Source: Byssothecium circinans (lineage: Eukaryota > Ascomycota > Dothideomycetes > Pleosporales > Massarinaceae). Taken from it: a stretch of 64,000 bases of DNA. The number at the start of each line of letters is the position of its first letter. Positions within the stretch are counted from its first letter, which is position 1. The notes beneath the pieces are model-generated. The model was not told where the DNA came from and ran no database searches. It was given only the letters and a program-made list of their open reading frames with translations. This document shows positions 48,792 through 62,600 of the stretch, piece by piece. The translations under genes were made by a program, and so were the position numbers. Where the stretch lies: contig ML976989.1 of the NCBI GenBank assembly GCA_010015675.1, positions 29,918 to 93,917 of the forward strand. Reading direction: 5' to 3'.

Positions 48792-49526
48792 TTATATCAT
48801 AACCCGTTCCCACGCCGGCAACGACTCCACCGCCATCTCTAGCCACAGCCTCTGTCGATCCTTCCTCCCGCGCCCAGGAACCATGCCATCATACTCACTA
48901 TCCCACTCCAGAACCCCAATGACAAACTCACTCATATTCCGCGCCTCGACCGCCAAACGCCTCACCGCGCGCCAGCCTAACCGGCTCTGCGCCAGCTCGT
49001 GCATCATGGCGAACGCCCACTCGCCGTCGGCAGGGTTCACGGGCATGTTGGCGTAGGAGTCCGCGGCGGCGAAGCGGGTGCCAGGCGCAAAAGGGTCGCC
49101 TGAGAGGGGGAAAGAGGGCCCCGGGGAGGGTGAGCGGTTCAGGAGACGGTGACGGTGCGCAGGGGCGATGGCGGTGTCGGAGAGGAGTGTGCCGGTTGTT
49201 GGGACGTCGCTGTTGGGGGAGCGCTGGCGGTCGCGGATCCGGGTGTTGGGTAGGATGAAGGGCGTTGGGGAGAGGGTGGAAAAGCTGCGCTGAGAAGCAG
49301 CAGCGGGGCCAGAGCGCTGTGCTAGACTGGCGGATTTGCGGATACCGCCGGTCGGTGCTGGGGCGAGAGGTGCGGGTGCCGTCTTGTTCTTGTTGTTGTT
49401 GTTCTTCTTCGGCTGGGATTTGATAGCGGCCTTGGATGTGGTGGCAGACTTACGCGTACCGGCGCCCGCGCCGGTAGCTGCTGTTGGGATGGTAGAGGAA
49501 TAGGCATTGTTGCGGGTAGTGACCAT
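48792..49526 (-). CDS. Hypothetical protein with disordered N-terminus
   Basis: Single open frame of 244 residues from the ATG at 49526. I do not recognise a family. Residues 1-160 are low complexity (Thr, Ala, Pro, Ser, a run of Asn/Lys and repeated RS/SP) and probably disordered, with several possible SP/TP phosphorylation sites. Residues ~165-244 look folded and helical (DGEWAFAMMHELAQSRLGWR, EARNMSEFVIGVLEWDSEYD) and end LPAWERVMI, so this part is probably conserved. Codon use and length support a real gene. No signal peptide or membrane span is seen. Confidence 0.6.
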   Translation of the reverse strand: MVTTRNNAYSSTIPTAATGAGAGTRKSATTSKAAIKSQPKKNNNNKNKTAPAPLAPAPTGGIRKSASLAQRSGPAAASQRSFSTLSPTPFILPNTRIRDRQRSPNSDVPTTGTLLSDTAIAPAHRHRLLNRSPSPGPSFPLSGDPFAPGTRFAAADSYANMPVNPADGEWAFAMMHELAQSRLGWRAVRRLAVEARNMSEFVIGVLEWDSEYDGMVPGRGRKDRQRLWLEMAVESLPAWERVMI

Positions 49527-50640
49527 GTTGATGTGGTGAAGCGAGGAAGTGGTGGTTACTGGAGCTATGCCTCGATAGTAGTAGATGTTTAGTGAAAGGA
49601 AGAGATTGTGAAGCTTGATAGTAGAGAGACTGAGATGTAATGAAGCTGAAGAGGACAGAAGAAAATAAACAAGTTGAGGGGGAATAAGTCATATATGTAT
49701 GCGGTACGTATAATAGGAAGATGTCGCCTGAATGGGCGCTATTGTCTGGATACAAAAGTCTGAAGCAGATGTAAGGACCTACTATTGTGAGGGTTGGATG
49801 CTCTTGTAGAAGATGTTTCCGTTTTGCGGTGCAGTGAGGTCAAGTGTGGTGGTATTGTGGGTACAGCGACAATAGGGAGAGAGGGCTGCGTTTGCCCGTG
49901 AAACGTTATTCGCGAGTTGCATACATTGGCGAAGACGAGCTGAAGTACAGTATGCTAAGTTCTTCCTTTAATTATAATGTGTAGCTGCTTTTATTTTCGT
50001 TGATCATCGGCAACTAGATACTATGGAGGCACTTTATCTCACTAATCCAATCACTAGATATCATGGTACTGTGAGCTTGCAAGAGCAGAATCTATACGCA
50101 ACGAGAGAGAATAGCGTCCTGTGCCTTTGCGTGTTGAAGCCATGTTAAAGAGCGCAAACATTGGCTTATTGTAACATGGGAATAGCCAGATTAAGATGGT
50201 GTATATCGAGAAAAGTCCAAGAGTACTCCAAAAAAAATACCAATCACTGCCCTCAAGCTAAGCCTCGGCAGAGTGAAGGAATAATACAGAGAATTTTCAT
50301 GGAAACCTGCGTTGGTGCATTAGTCTTTATATTTACTTTGACAACCCAGAAATCCCTCCTTGGGCGAACATGCTTGAACGGTCTAGTACAATATGCAGCT
50401 CCACCACTCAACAACTCTCCTCGTCAAATCACATCATCTCCCACAGGCACCTCCTCAATGCACACGTAACTCGCGCGCCCGGGAGGCCAGAAAGTCACGT
50501 TTTTGCAACCCGCTCGAAATGGTAAATCTGGGCTGCGATCCTGCGATATACGCCTACTTATTAGTATATTAAGTTTCTGAGCTCTTGTACTAACTCGCTC
50601 TAGCGAGTAAAGAAGCCTAAAGGACTACGTAACATGCCGA
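49527..50640. other. Intergenic boundary between core genes and the PKS-NRPS
   Basis: About 1.1 kb. The right half is AT-richer. There are no recognisable coding frames, and no tailoring gene sits between the hypothetical protein and the 3' end of the synthase. Confidence 0.5.
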
Positions 50641-53600
50641 TCAACGTTTTGTAACCACCTGGTTTCCATTTTCATCCTGCATCGTCACATCTTGCGCCGT
50701 GAAAAACCACTCAAATAGCCCAGCACGCTTTGCATCTCCTACCCAAAACAAGACGGACTTCATGGGCAAATCCATGACAGTCCGATTTTCGTCATGCTGC
50801 AACAGCGCATTGTAATGGGAAGCAAGGCCTTCAATAGATATTCGCTCTGAGCCGGGATATTCAATCACAGCCATGGCACCTGTGTGCGAACGGTCCTGTG
50901 AAGTAACCGACCGTGTTATGGCGGCTGCGACATCTTGTAGGCGCGCGATGTCGATTGTGCCGCTCAAATCGGTGAAGCCTGGTCGGTAACCTAGCCGCTT
51001 CGAGATTGAGAGCATGTCATCCGCAATACCAGCCTCACGTTGCGTGTTGATTTCACCTTCGCTGCAGCGGGCTTGCGTTGGTCTGTGAGCTGTGATGGGC
51101 ACTCCAGTCTGGCGAGCGACGCGTTTGAGGTATCTCTCCGTGACCCATTTCGTTGAAAGGTAGCCATCCTTTGAAGAAGGACGAGGCGACAGAGCCTCAT
51201 CGTCGTTTTGGTATACTGCGACGGCACCAGAGCTTAGTACATGCAGCGCCGCGCCGGTACGGACGCTGACATGGGCTAGCGCCTTCGCAGCGTCAACGTT
51301 GATGGGTCGAAGAGCATGGTAACCATCCCAGAAATTACGGTCTGCAGCGCAATGCAGGATGCAGTCTGCTTCGGAAAGTATGTCGTCCGCTGGTAAGGAT
51401 GGTAGGTCGGCCTCTGCGATCTGAATCTTATCGCTACTGAATGGGAAAAGGTCCTGTAGGTCGCGCTCTCCGACAATACGAACGAGGCAGATGATCTTAT
51501 TGACTCGAGGGTCCGACACGAGCTGTTGAAGGATACGTTGGCCTAGAGATCCGGTACTTCCAGTAAGTGCAATCGTCATTCCTTGATCGACGTCTTGTTT
51601 TGGCCTTGGCCTTGGCAACTTCGGTTCACTTGCAAGCTGTACTTCGATCTCGGCATCCCAGTCAACCTTTTCCATGTGAGCATCCAGGAGTGATGCCATG
51701 GGGCCCAGCTCAGGTGCGTTGATCAGCATACTCAGTCGAGGTGCGTCATTGAACTCCTTCTTGATCAGCTCTTGAAGCTTCACAAGCAGCAGTGAGTTGC
51801 CACCGGAGAGGAAGAAATCTGTGTCCCGGTTTACCTCCCCCACGACTCCCCAAGGGGGCAGTAATGATTGCCATAATCGGAGCAGACGCTGCTCGGTCTG
51901 AGTCAGATCGGCCAACTGCGGAGCCGATGAGGAGTTGAGATTTGAAAGTGGTAGCTCTTGCACCTTCTTGCGATCGGTCTTTCCGGATGAACCAAGTGGC
52001 ATGCTATCCACCGCAATGATTGTTGCTGGACACATGTAAGACGGCAATCGAAGACGCAACTTTGTCATCAGGCCATCGATAAGTTTGGTTGGCGTATCAC
52101 CCGTGCCATGATCGGTGCTTTCGAAAACGACATGGGCCACGATGAACTTGCCTCGCAAATCATCTCCCCGCAGTGTAACGATGGCGGTCCTGAGTAATCC
52201 CGCTGCTTCTTCCATCATTACACGTTCAACTTCCGTAAGCTCGATCCTGAAGCCTCGCAATTTGACTTGAGTGTCGCCATGGATCCTGCCATAACATGTG
52301 ATCTTGCCGTGCTCGTCAAGGCACCCTCGATCACCCGTACGATACAGTCTGTTCCAACCACTCTCGTTGGTTGCGCTAAGGTCGTCCCTCAAGAACGCTC
52401 TCTGGGTGAGATCTGGCCGGCGAAGATAAGTGGTCCCTGCCACTCCTAAGCCGGCGAATACTACCTCACCTACCACCCCGATGGGCTGAGGCTTCAGGTC
52501 TCTGTCCACGATGTAGCATCCATAATTAGGCAACGGGCGCGCAGGTACCGGAACCTGAACGGTGGGATCGCGTACGTCTGCTTCATCTTCGACGCCAGCA
52601 ATCGACGTTTCGGTTGCACCATAACTAGCCATTAAATGAAATCCAGGAACACTGTCAACAAGCGCTCGGAAGTCATCCAGAAGTGAGGGTGCTGAAGGCT
52701 CACCGCTACACCAGGCCGCCTTCCACGTCTTGCATTGCCGCAGCCTCTGGCCGGCAAAGCGGAACCACATGTCGTATTCAGATGGCGTGGCATGAGTCAG
52801 GGTTACTCCGTGCTCGACCATCAAGTTTGCTATCCCAACCGGATCTCCGCGCAATTCCGCGGGCACGATAATCAGGGTTCCACCTGAGCAGAGTGCCGCA
52901 AAAGTTTGAAATAAAGAAGGATCAAAACCCAGTCCGGTCTGCTGTAGAACGACATTGGCCTTGCTGGGAATGTCCCACGTACGATGCAATGCTTCGAGAT
53001 ATGCTCGCACCCCTGAATGTGGAATGGTGATCCCCTTGGGCTCTCCTGTAGATCCGCTGGTGAACATTATGTATGCCGTAGAGTCTGGATTCGGAATAGG
53101 TCTCGTCGGGCGTGCATAGGCAACTGTGGCTCGCAGGTCCCCTGACACACTCAAGGTCGCAATCTTGCCAGTCGTGTCAATCTCTGCGACGCTCCTGCTT
53201 GTCCGTAGGTCTGTCAGAATGACATCAGGCTGAGTTACCCGAACAATTGATTGCAAGCGAGCAGTACCGTTGATGAGATCGAGCGGCACGTAGATTGCTC
53301 CAAGGCGCCAGATGGCGAGGATTGAGCAGACAATATCGATGGAGGGTAGCTGGAAGACACAGACGACGGCTTGTTTGCCCCCAGACTTTGGTAAGTGGCT
53401 TTTGAGTGACGCTGCAATCACCTCAATGCGCTCATTCATGGCTTGGTACGTGAGCGTCTGTCCGTGAGCATCTTTAAGAGCGATGTCGTTCGCATTGCTG
53501 ATGATTATATCGTCAACCTTGCCAGCGATTGTCGGGGGCCACTCCAGTGACATTTGAGGACCTACGCCCAAGCCACAATTAGCTGCGCAAAACCTGTTAA

Positions 53601-56600
53601 AGGGATTGCTCTTACCTTTACCAAGAGTTAGGGCGGTGCGGACATCCCGAGCATCCCACTTTTCCAAGCGACTTGTGTTGATATCAGAACCCTTGTCTGC
53701 AACTTGCTTCAGAACGTTTGCGTAACTACGAGCGAGTAGCTCAGCCGCATCTTTGGAATATAACGCTTTCTGTACATGAACAGCAATCGTAGCACCTTCC
53801 GAACTATCTGTAATCTCAACAAGCACGTCGTAGCCATGTCGAGCAGTGCACCAAGTCTCCTCTTCAATCTTGCAGTCAAGCCAGGTCTTTGCCGCATGCT
53901 CCTTGACCACAAGGCGATAGTCCATGTAAATCTGAAACACGGGGCTCCACGCAGCTGATCGAGGAACGCTAAGCGCATCGAGAAGGATATCAAACGGCAG
54001 AGCAGAGTGTTCTAGTGCGGCGTGGGCTCGGTCCCTAGTATCCTGCACTGATTGGGCGAAGGTCTGATCTCTAGAGCGTTCAAAGCTGACGGGAAGAAGA
54101 TTCAGCAAGTTACCCACGCTCTCCATGGATGACCTTTCCAGACGGTTAGCGTCTGAAAGTCCGATGACAATTCGATCCGTCGAGTCTTCGTCTAGTAGGC
54201 GGAAGACTAGGGTTTGGAGAGCTGCTAGATATGCGTGGAAGTTGGTTGCTCGTTGCTGGCGGGCTAATTCCTTAAGCTTCGCTGTCGTATATGCATCTAT
54301 AGTGACCTTCGCGACGTGCGTCGCATACTCGGAGAGTGGAGATCTATGTGATGTCTTCGAGAAAGGAAACAGCTCGATAGGTTTGGTGAAGTCGATGCCA
54401 GAGAGAGCTTTCCGATGATGATCCAATGCAGGACGCAGCATGCCGCTCTTCAGGGCACGACGTTGTTGGGCACCCTGAGCGTGGATCTGGGACTCATCCG
54501 CCAGCGGTGGTAGATGTTGGCCTCTCGTCGAGTAGGCTTTGTGTATGTCTAGCATGAGCACACTGAAGCTGAAGGCGTCCATGGAAATATGATGAGTACC
54601 GAAGATCCAGAAGTGCTCTGTCGGCGACAAAGTAAGAAGTTGCATACGGACTGGCACCCAGTCGTCAAAATCCCATCTGTAGTTCTGCATATCTTCAAAC
54701 GCCTGACGAGCCTGTGCGCTGTGTTGGATAGTGGAGACCTCGAGCTGAAGCAACCCCTGGGACAGAATCCCTTGCATGGGCGTCTTATCCGTGTCCTTCG
54801 ACCAGAAATAGCGAGTACGGAGTGAATCATGTCTCTGGGCAGCACTCTCAACCGCTCGAGCTAACTCTTCCACTCGTACTCGTCCTTGAAGCTTGGCAAA
54901 GTAGGTGATGTTGAAAGTGGTAGGGTCTTGGACGTACTGACTGAGGAACCAGAACCGCTTTTGACCCACAGTCATTGGCTCGGTTCGCTCCGAGCTTGAG
55001 TTGAGAATGTTCATTCGGCGAGATTCTCTTTCTTTCCGCTCCAGCTTGCGCTCGGTTTCTGCATCTAAAAGCTCCGTGGTGGACTCAAGGGGGGTTTCTG
55101 GGGTCTTGTTCAACGAGGGCGAGCTCATAGAACTTCCGTCAGAAGATCCGGTATTCCCCGACGCCGAGGTTGAAGAACTCGCTTGAGTGATGTCAACATT
55201 TGGTTGCAAATTTGCGACGGGCATGGCATTAATAGTGTCATGCCCCTTTGCGTCTCCCGTTTTGGTGGGGTCAATGTCCAGTGACAACTTGCTTACGGAC
55301 TCGGCCACCAAATCAGCGACCGTCTCGCCCGGTCCGAGGATCTTGAGGACCGGGATGTCAACATCCAGCTCCTTGACGAACCAAGCACGAATGTCGACCG
55401 CCATGATTGAATCAGCCCCAAGCTGTACCAATGACGTCTGTGGGTCGATCACTTCAGTCTTCGGCATCATCAGGATTGATCTCAGTCGAACCAGAAAAGC
55501 GTCCCGCACAACTTCCAGAGCTTCCGTTTGCGATTTAACCGATGCAAGACGAACTCGAGCGTTGATCGCACTGCCTCTGCCATCACCTTGGCCTCCATAG
55601 TTCTGGTCGTCGTCGCGTAGGCGCATATGCTGGAAGTGTACATTGGCTGTGAGATTTTTATATGCCTCGCGGAACGGCTGGATACCGCTCACAACCTGCG
55701 AGCTTCCTTGATGACCAGGTCGTCCGGCCAGGATTGCCTCTGCAAAGAGTAGCTGAACATCTTGCTCGGAAAGGTTGCGATAACCGCGACGAGTGAAGTA
55801 ATCTCTTCCGAGGCTCGTGTCCTTCATGAGATATCCTACACCTTGAACGGCTCCAATCGCGATGTCAGAACCGGCTACACCACGGATATCCCTTCTCTGC
55901 TTGGCAAGAGCCGACATGAAAGCGTTCGCTGTAACGTACGTCGATTGGCCGCTCGTCCCCACCACCGTGGCCACCGACGTGAAGAAAATGAAGAAGTCTA
56001 ACGGTGCCGAGTAGAAGATTTCATCCAGATATATACTTCCCTCAACCTTGGGAAGCATGGCGCGCTCGATAGAGTCGTATTGAACTTCCTCGAACAGGTT
56101 ATCCTCGAGAACCATTGCTCCATTGGCCACGCCAATGATTGGTGGCATTTCTGCTTGGAGCTTATTGTGGCATTCGCGCAAAGACTTGCGATCGCTAACG
56201 TCCACACTTACAATTCGAATGTTGGCTCCAAAGGCATCGAGCGACTCAAAGCTTCTTGGGTGGACCTTGGGGTTTCGGCTGCTCAGAACAACATGTCGCG
56301 CGCCGTGGTGAACCATCCAATGGCAGATGGAAATTCCCATGTCACCTGTCATTCCGAGCAGCCAGTAGGTCCCGTCAGTGCGGAAGATAGCCCCGGCATC
56401 GATGGACTGCACCCTGGCCGTGACATGTGACTGGTCCTTCCAATCCAGGATGGTCAGTTCTGCACCAGCTTTGAAAGTCCCCACTTCTGATAACAAGACA
56501 GTGGTAAAACAGTCCTGGAAGGACACACGAGGGCTTATACGTGCCGCTGTGCGGTATGCTGCTTCGAAAATTTGCCGGACCGCCCCGTCATCCGTTAGGT

Positions 56601-59600
56601 GTGAAGTGTCAGCGTGGGCTCGAATGAAGTCTGACACGGTATAAGCCACGGTTCGTGCGGGAAGGGATTTCCTTAGCAAGCCACTCAAAGCACTGTCCAC
56701 TGTGGACATGTCTAGGAAAACTGTTGAGTCGCGTGGCAAGAGGTTCTCCACTGCGCGACGTGGAAGGCTCTCATGCAAGTATATCTGGGGAGCATCCCAA
56801 CCAGTTTTCGCTGGAGATTTCTTGCTTGTAGTGAATGTGACCTGGATTTCCCGGTCCGCCGCGTCCTTGCTGATTGATTTACGAAGTATCTCGCTCGCAT
56901 CGTGGATGAGAATAGTTCCCTCTTCAGTGGCATTGCTGGAAAGAATGCTTTGTGTGATCATGCGACACGCTAGTGTGCTCACGAATGTACTGTCTGGTGG
57001 GTTCGGCACGACCTTAACCCAGGATGCGGGTATATCCATGGTCGAAACCACTGTTTCGTTGATCAGCGCAATGACGTGCTCGCCCGTCTGAACATTTCTC
57101 GCGGCACATAGATAGAAAAATCCTCCCGAGATCTTGATAGCTTGAAGCGCCGAATACTGAATCTCGACCCGTATCGTTGGACGAGCAAGTGGGACGGTAG
57201 GCTTCAACGGCGACACGATCTGAATGTCAAATGTGTTCTCCTCTGTATTGGCCACCAGTTCTACCGTAGTCTTATCAAGGTTGATATCGACTCGCACCAA
57301 GCGCCGCGAGGTGTTGTATCTTGTGTTGGCAGAAGAGTTGGGATATAAGCGAGGGATCCAGGTCTCGTCTTTCACGATATGTAGTTCTGGCTCGAAGGTC
57401 CAAAGAACGTCCTCGTGGCCTTCCGACTTGAGGTCTGCCGTGACCTCGAGGCGAAGAAGGACCTCTGCAGTAGATTTGGCCGATGGCATGCCGTCGAAGT
57501 CGACAAGTTGCAGGTTCAGATGAGGATATTCATGGCGTATAGAGCGACATAGTCCCAGCATCATAGCAGACTGGGGGTTTTCAGCTCTTGCACCTCGTGT
57601 TACCCACATCACATTGCGTCCTTTCCGCCACAGAACTCTCAAAGCGTCGAATTTGGAGGCGTTTCGATGCTTAAGGAAATCGTCATCGAGTTCTGTGAGA
57701 CAAAGAACCGTGGATCCTTGAGCCAGGCCAAGCGTATCGATTTCCTCGAGATATTTCCGGTGGATAACATTAGGATAGCGGGTACCAGCAAGTTCTGTCA
57801 CTTCATCGACGAGTGCTGAAACCGCGGGCTTGACTCCACCAACAATAACAAGGTCTTGGGAGGATAGAGTCAGGTCAGCCGAAAGAGGATCCCGTAGACT
57901 ATACACGACAGGGTCAACGGCCTGGAAGACAAGGACGGTGAACGCCTGAAAGGGGCTTGATATGGGCGCATGCGTGTCCACTCCGCTAAAGCCGTGTCTG
58001 CGTGTCAAGGAAGTCCACTGATCGATGGTCAGAGCTGGCCCATCGCGACGCCAGCTCTCTACCTCCGCACCCGCCCACCAGCCGGGGAGCGTACCGAAGA
58101 TAGCATGAGTAGCGAGAGAGTAGTTGGTGATCGCCTCCAGTGCGATGAGGTAGCCGCCAGGGCGTAGCAAGCGACGGACGTTGGCCATGGTATTGTCCAT
58201 GTAGGCTGTGGCATGCAGCACGTTAGATGCAACGACAACATCGTACGTGCGTTCCTCGAAGCCTTGTTCGGCAGGTGTTCTGTCCACATCGTATGTGGCG
58301 AAGTTCATACGATTTAGATAGCTTTGGAACCGATCTTGGACACGATTGAAGAATCCCGCCGATATGTCGGTATAGGTGTATGTCGAGAACGCATCTCCCA
58401 GTGCCGGAAGAATGCAACTCGTGGCCCCTCCGGTTCCGGCGCCAACTTCGAATATGCGAAGGCCAGCATGACGATGAGCGATCTGAGCGACTATGCGCCC
58501 GATCAAAGTGTTGTTGTATGTCAGTGCTACAGACTGTTCATAGAAACGATCCAGCAGATTGTCTGCGAGGAAGTATTGGAGAACGCTGCCTGACTCGCGG
58601 ATACAGCTTACAACATTCTCACCAGCAGCCTCCAGCAGTTCGAAATCGACATCTCCTGGATACTGGACTATTAATGACTGAATGTAGGGACGAGTGTCCT
58701 CGGATGCTTCTGAAGGCACATTTGGTAACAAGCCCTTGCGCACGTCGTTCACCATTCGCTCAGCATATCCTAAGAAATGCTTGTAGTGCGGCAAGGCATT
58801 TTCCTTCTCTGTCGGTGTCAAGGTTTCGTGCATCTGACGGATGTAGAAGTAGCCCACTCGCTCGAATACCTGTAACTTCTCGAGCCGCTCTGAGTTGTAG
58901 AAGTTTTCGCCAGCCACCACGGCGGCTACGTTGGGAGAGGCAAGGCGGTAGTCAAAGCCCGTAAACAGGGTAGCATCGTCTGCTGCGGAGGCCTGGGCGA
59001 ACGGCTTGACTTCGACACACTCAATTTGGACGAATGGCTCGTCCAATCTGTCGCCCGCGAATACGTCGATATCCGCCACAAGAGGAGCCGAAGGTGATTC
59101 CAGAACAACACTTTGATATTCAAACTTCGTTTGCCTTCCGGCAGCGCCGCGAGTCGTGAAGTATGGGTTGATGACGATGGAACGAATAGCAACCGGGACG
59201 TGTATACTCCACATGCGATTGTCGTGAGGATAGGAATGCGCGGCAAAGCATGTTTGCAATGCGCAGTCTAACCATCCTGGATGGATGAGAAGTTGGTCCT
59301 CCCAGTCATCACCCGAGATATCTTCGATACTACCAGTGGAATACCCATTCCTGCGTTTGATACTAGTGACACCAGTGAATGGGGCGCTGTAGTTGTAGCC
59401 TAGCTGAGTGAAATGGTCGTAAAATTGCGACGTCTCAGTGTCGTGAAGATTGACCTCGTCCGCGCGGGTGGCTGGTAGAGTGCCTGAGCGGGACTCGTTG
59501 AAGGTAGCATAAACCTGGGCACTGAAGTTTCGTATAAGTGGTGCGGTGCCACTGTGCGGCAGTCCGGAGTAGCAGACCAAGCTACCCTGGAACTTCTCAT

Positions 59601-62600
59601 CAGTCAAAAGATCAATCGTGACTACTACCCTAGTTTCCATCTTGCTTCGGTCGTCTTCGAACGCGAGCGCGCGACCAATGACAACATCTCGCAGTCCCAG
59701 GAGGCCGAGAGGGCGATTGGGGCCAGCAATGGCGACGATTGCTTCTGCCGCCATGGCCACGTAGCCCATGGCTGGAAATACAGTCTGACCCTGTAACGCA
59801 TGACCTTTCAGCCAATTGTTCTCGCTTGAAGAGAGGATGTTGCGCCATGAGACCTGGTCGGTTGTCTCAGACTCAACAAGCCTGCGTCCGAGCAAAGGGT
59901 TTGGGGCCTCAAGAGGAACAAGGTGCCCACCGGAATATCGAGTAAGCGGACCATACGAACGGGTATGGTCAAAGGGATAAGCAGGGAGGTCGGAAAGTGG
60001 TGTTGGTGGAACAGAAGAGCCTGACATAACACTCTCCAGACGGTCAAACGCTACCGACTTCGGCCCTAGGTGAGCCCAGACAAAACCTATGCCTTTGGTA
60101 AGCTCGGCCACATCATCTTTGAAGCGCCCCAGCAGGCCGGTGTACGGTGGATCTTGGCCAGTGTTCAGCTTGATGCTATCGAGGCTCGGAGCCTTGAGTG
60201 CTGGATGCGGACCCAATTCCATTGCAAGGTCAAAGGGCCCATTGCTCCCAGCTGCTGTGGTGACAGCTGGAGCAAAATGTACCGGGTTTGTCATATTGTC
60301 AACCCAGTAGTTGGGGCCGAGGTTCTCGAGAAGGGACGCAGTCATAGATTGCCCAGGTAGCACACTTGAGAGCCAAACAACGCCATTACCAGGTCGGATG
60401 CGAATGTCGCATCTTGTCAATGCATCGCGGTACTGTTCCACACAGGCAAGCATATGACGGGAATGATAGGCTGTATCAACCTGAAGTTTGCGTGCGAATT
60501 TTCCTTCGTCCTGAAGAACCAGAAGTGCTTCGTCGATTACTTCCTCATCGCCAGATAGCGTAACGCTAGTAGGAGCGTTTTGAGCGGCCACCTGTATGCG
60601 GCCTTCGAATTCTTCCAGGGAGCAAAAGTCAACGGCATCTTCATATGTTGCTCCAACAGCCATCATAGCACCTTTAGCTCCGGAGGGAGACTGGGCGTGC
60701 TTCGCATACATTCCGCGATAGTATGCAACCCGTAGGGCGTCGCCACTGCTAAGGAACCCTGCTGCGTATGCTGCACCGATTTCCCCGGAGGAGTGACCCA
60801 CCACCGCACGAAGCGGAATACCTGCTGCATTAGCCAGGTCGACCAAGACCACCTGAACAGCTGTACAAAGAGGCTGAGCGATGGCGGCTTCCGAAAGCCT
60901 CGAGCGGTCCTTTGGTGCGGTAAGTTGCTCCCTCAAGTTCCAGTCTGGCCGATCTGTTGGTGGAAGGGAGGATAATGCCGTATCCAGTTCGGCCAAACGA
61001 GCGACCACGAAAGGCGACTTCTGAATCAGCGCAGCACCCATTTGCGGCCATTGTGCACCTTGCCCAGTAAAGACTCCCAAAATGCTTGGCGTTGTGATAT
61101 CCGGATAGCGCGTGTTCAATCCGTCGTTCCGTTCACCGTCAAGGAATTCCTCGATGTCGGCCACAATATCCTCGACCTTTTCGCATGTAAGAGTTTTCCG
61201 GTATGCGAGAGTTGACCGGCGGGAATGCAGTGTGTGAGCCAAGTCCCGAATATTGGTATTTTCGTGGTCCACAAGGTACGACTGGACATCCAGCATTGAC
61301 TGGCGCAGAGCAGATGCCGAAGCTGCAGAAAATGTGATTGGGCTAAACACGGCCGGCGTGTTAGATACGAGACTCTCCTTCTCGTGGGAAGGGTAATATT
61401 CGATAATGGCGTGGGCATTGGTGCCTCCAAATCCTGTATTTCATCGTCAGCAAAGGTCAATAATGACTATGGAAAGGCACAAAATCATTCGGCCATGGTA
61501 CGTACCGAAACTGTTAATGCTTGCACGTCGGGGCTGTCCTGGGGCTGTCTTTGGCCATGGGATCTTTTGAGTTGGTACGCGGAGGTGTATACAGAATGGT
61601 GCGACAGAGGGGCTCAGTTGGTTGAAGTGTAGGTTCGGCGGAATGAAACCGTGCTTCATAGCTAACGCCGTACTCACGAGACTGGCAAGGCCAGCTGTAC
61701 CTTCAGTATGACTAGATTGAAGGTTTTTCTATCAGCTATGAACAAGCAGCCGGGTGCCACGTTACTTACCCAATCACGGTTTTGATTGATCCCACGTATA
61801 GCGGATCCTGAGCCACACTTTCGTCTTGGAAGAAGGCGCGAGAGATGGCTTCAGCTTCTTGAGGATCACCCGCGGGTGTTCCGGTTCCGTGCGCATGGAA
61901 GAACTGCGGGCGGTCTTTGGCGTCATTAATGTCCATCCCAGCGCGAGCGTATGTGTCAGCAATCAACTGTGTCTGGGCCCGGTTGCTAGGCACCGTAATG
62001 CCGCTCGTCCGTCCGTCTTGGTTAATTCCTGTGGCGCGAACCACGCAGTCGATATTGTCGCCATCTCTGATGGCAGCGCTCAGTGGTTTCATGATGACTG
62101 CAGCAACACCCTCACCACGGGCGTAGCCATCTGCCGCAGCATCCCACATCTTGCTCGTACCAGTCGGTGAGAGCATGCGTAGATTACTCTCGGCAATCCA
62201 CATTCCTGTTTGTCTGTTACTACGGGGAAATTTTGACCCAGGAACGCGGAGAAGGCTGGGCCCAGCTTACCTGGAGAAAGAATGAGATTTGTGCCCGCCA
62301 CTACCGCCATGGGGCTTTCGCCGCTCCTCAACGCTGCCATGGCTTGATGTACGGCAACCAGAGACGACGAGCAGGCTGTATCTATGGTCATACTCGGTCC
62401 ATGCCAATCAAAAAAGTAGGAGACACGGTTCGAGAAAATGGCGCGACTGGTCCCGGTTGCTTGATAGGTGGGAATCAAGTCCCAGTCACGACCTGTGATC
62501 TGAGCCCAATCATCGCACATCAAGCCAACATAAACAGCAGTTTTGGAGCCTTTCATGTCTTCGACTCTCTGTCCCGCGTTACACCTGCCTCAACCATTAG

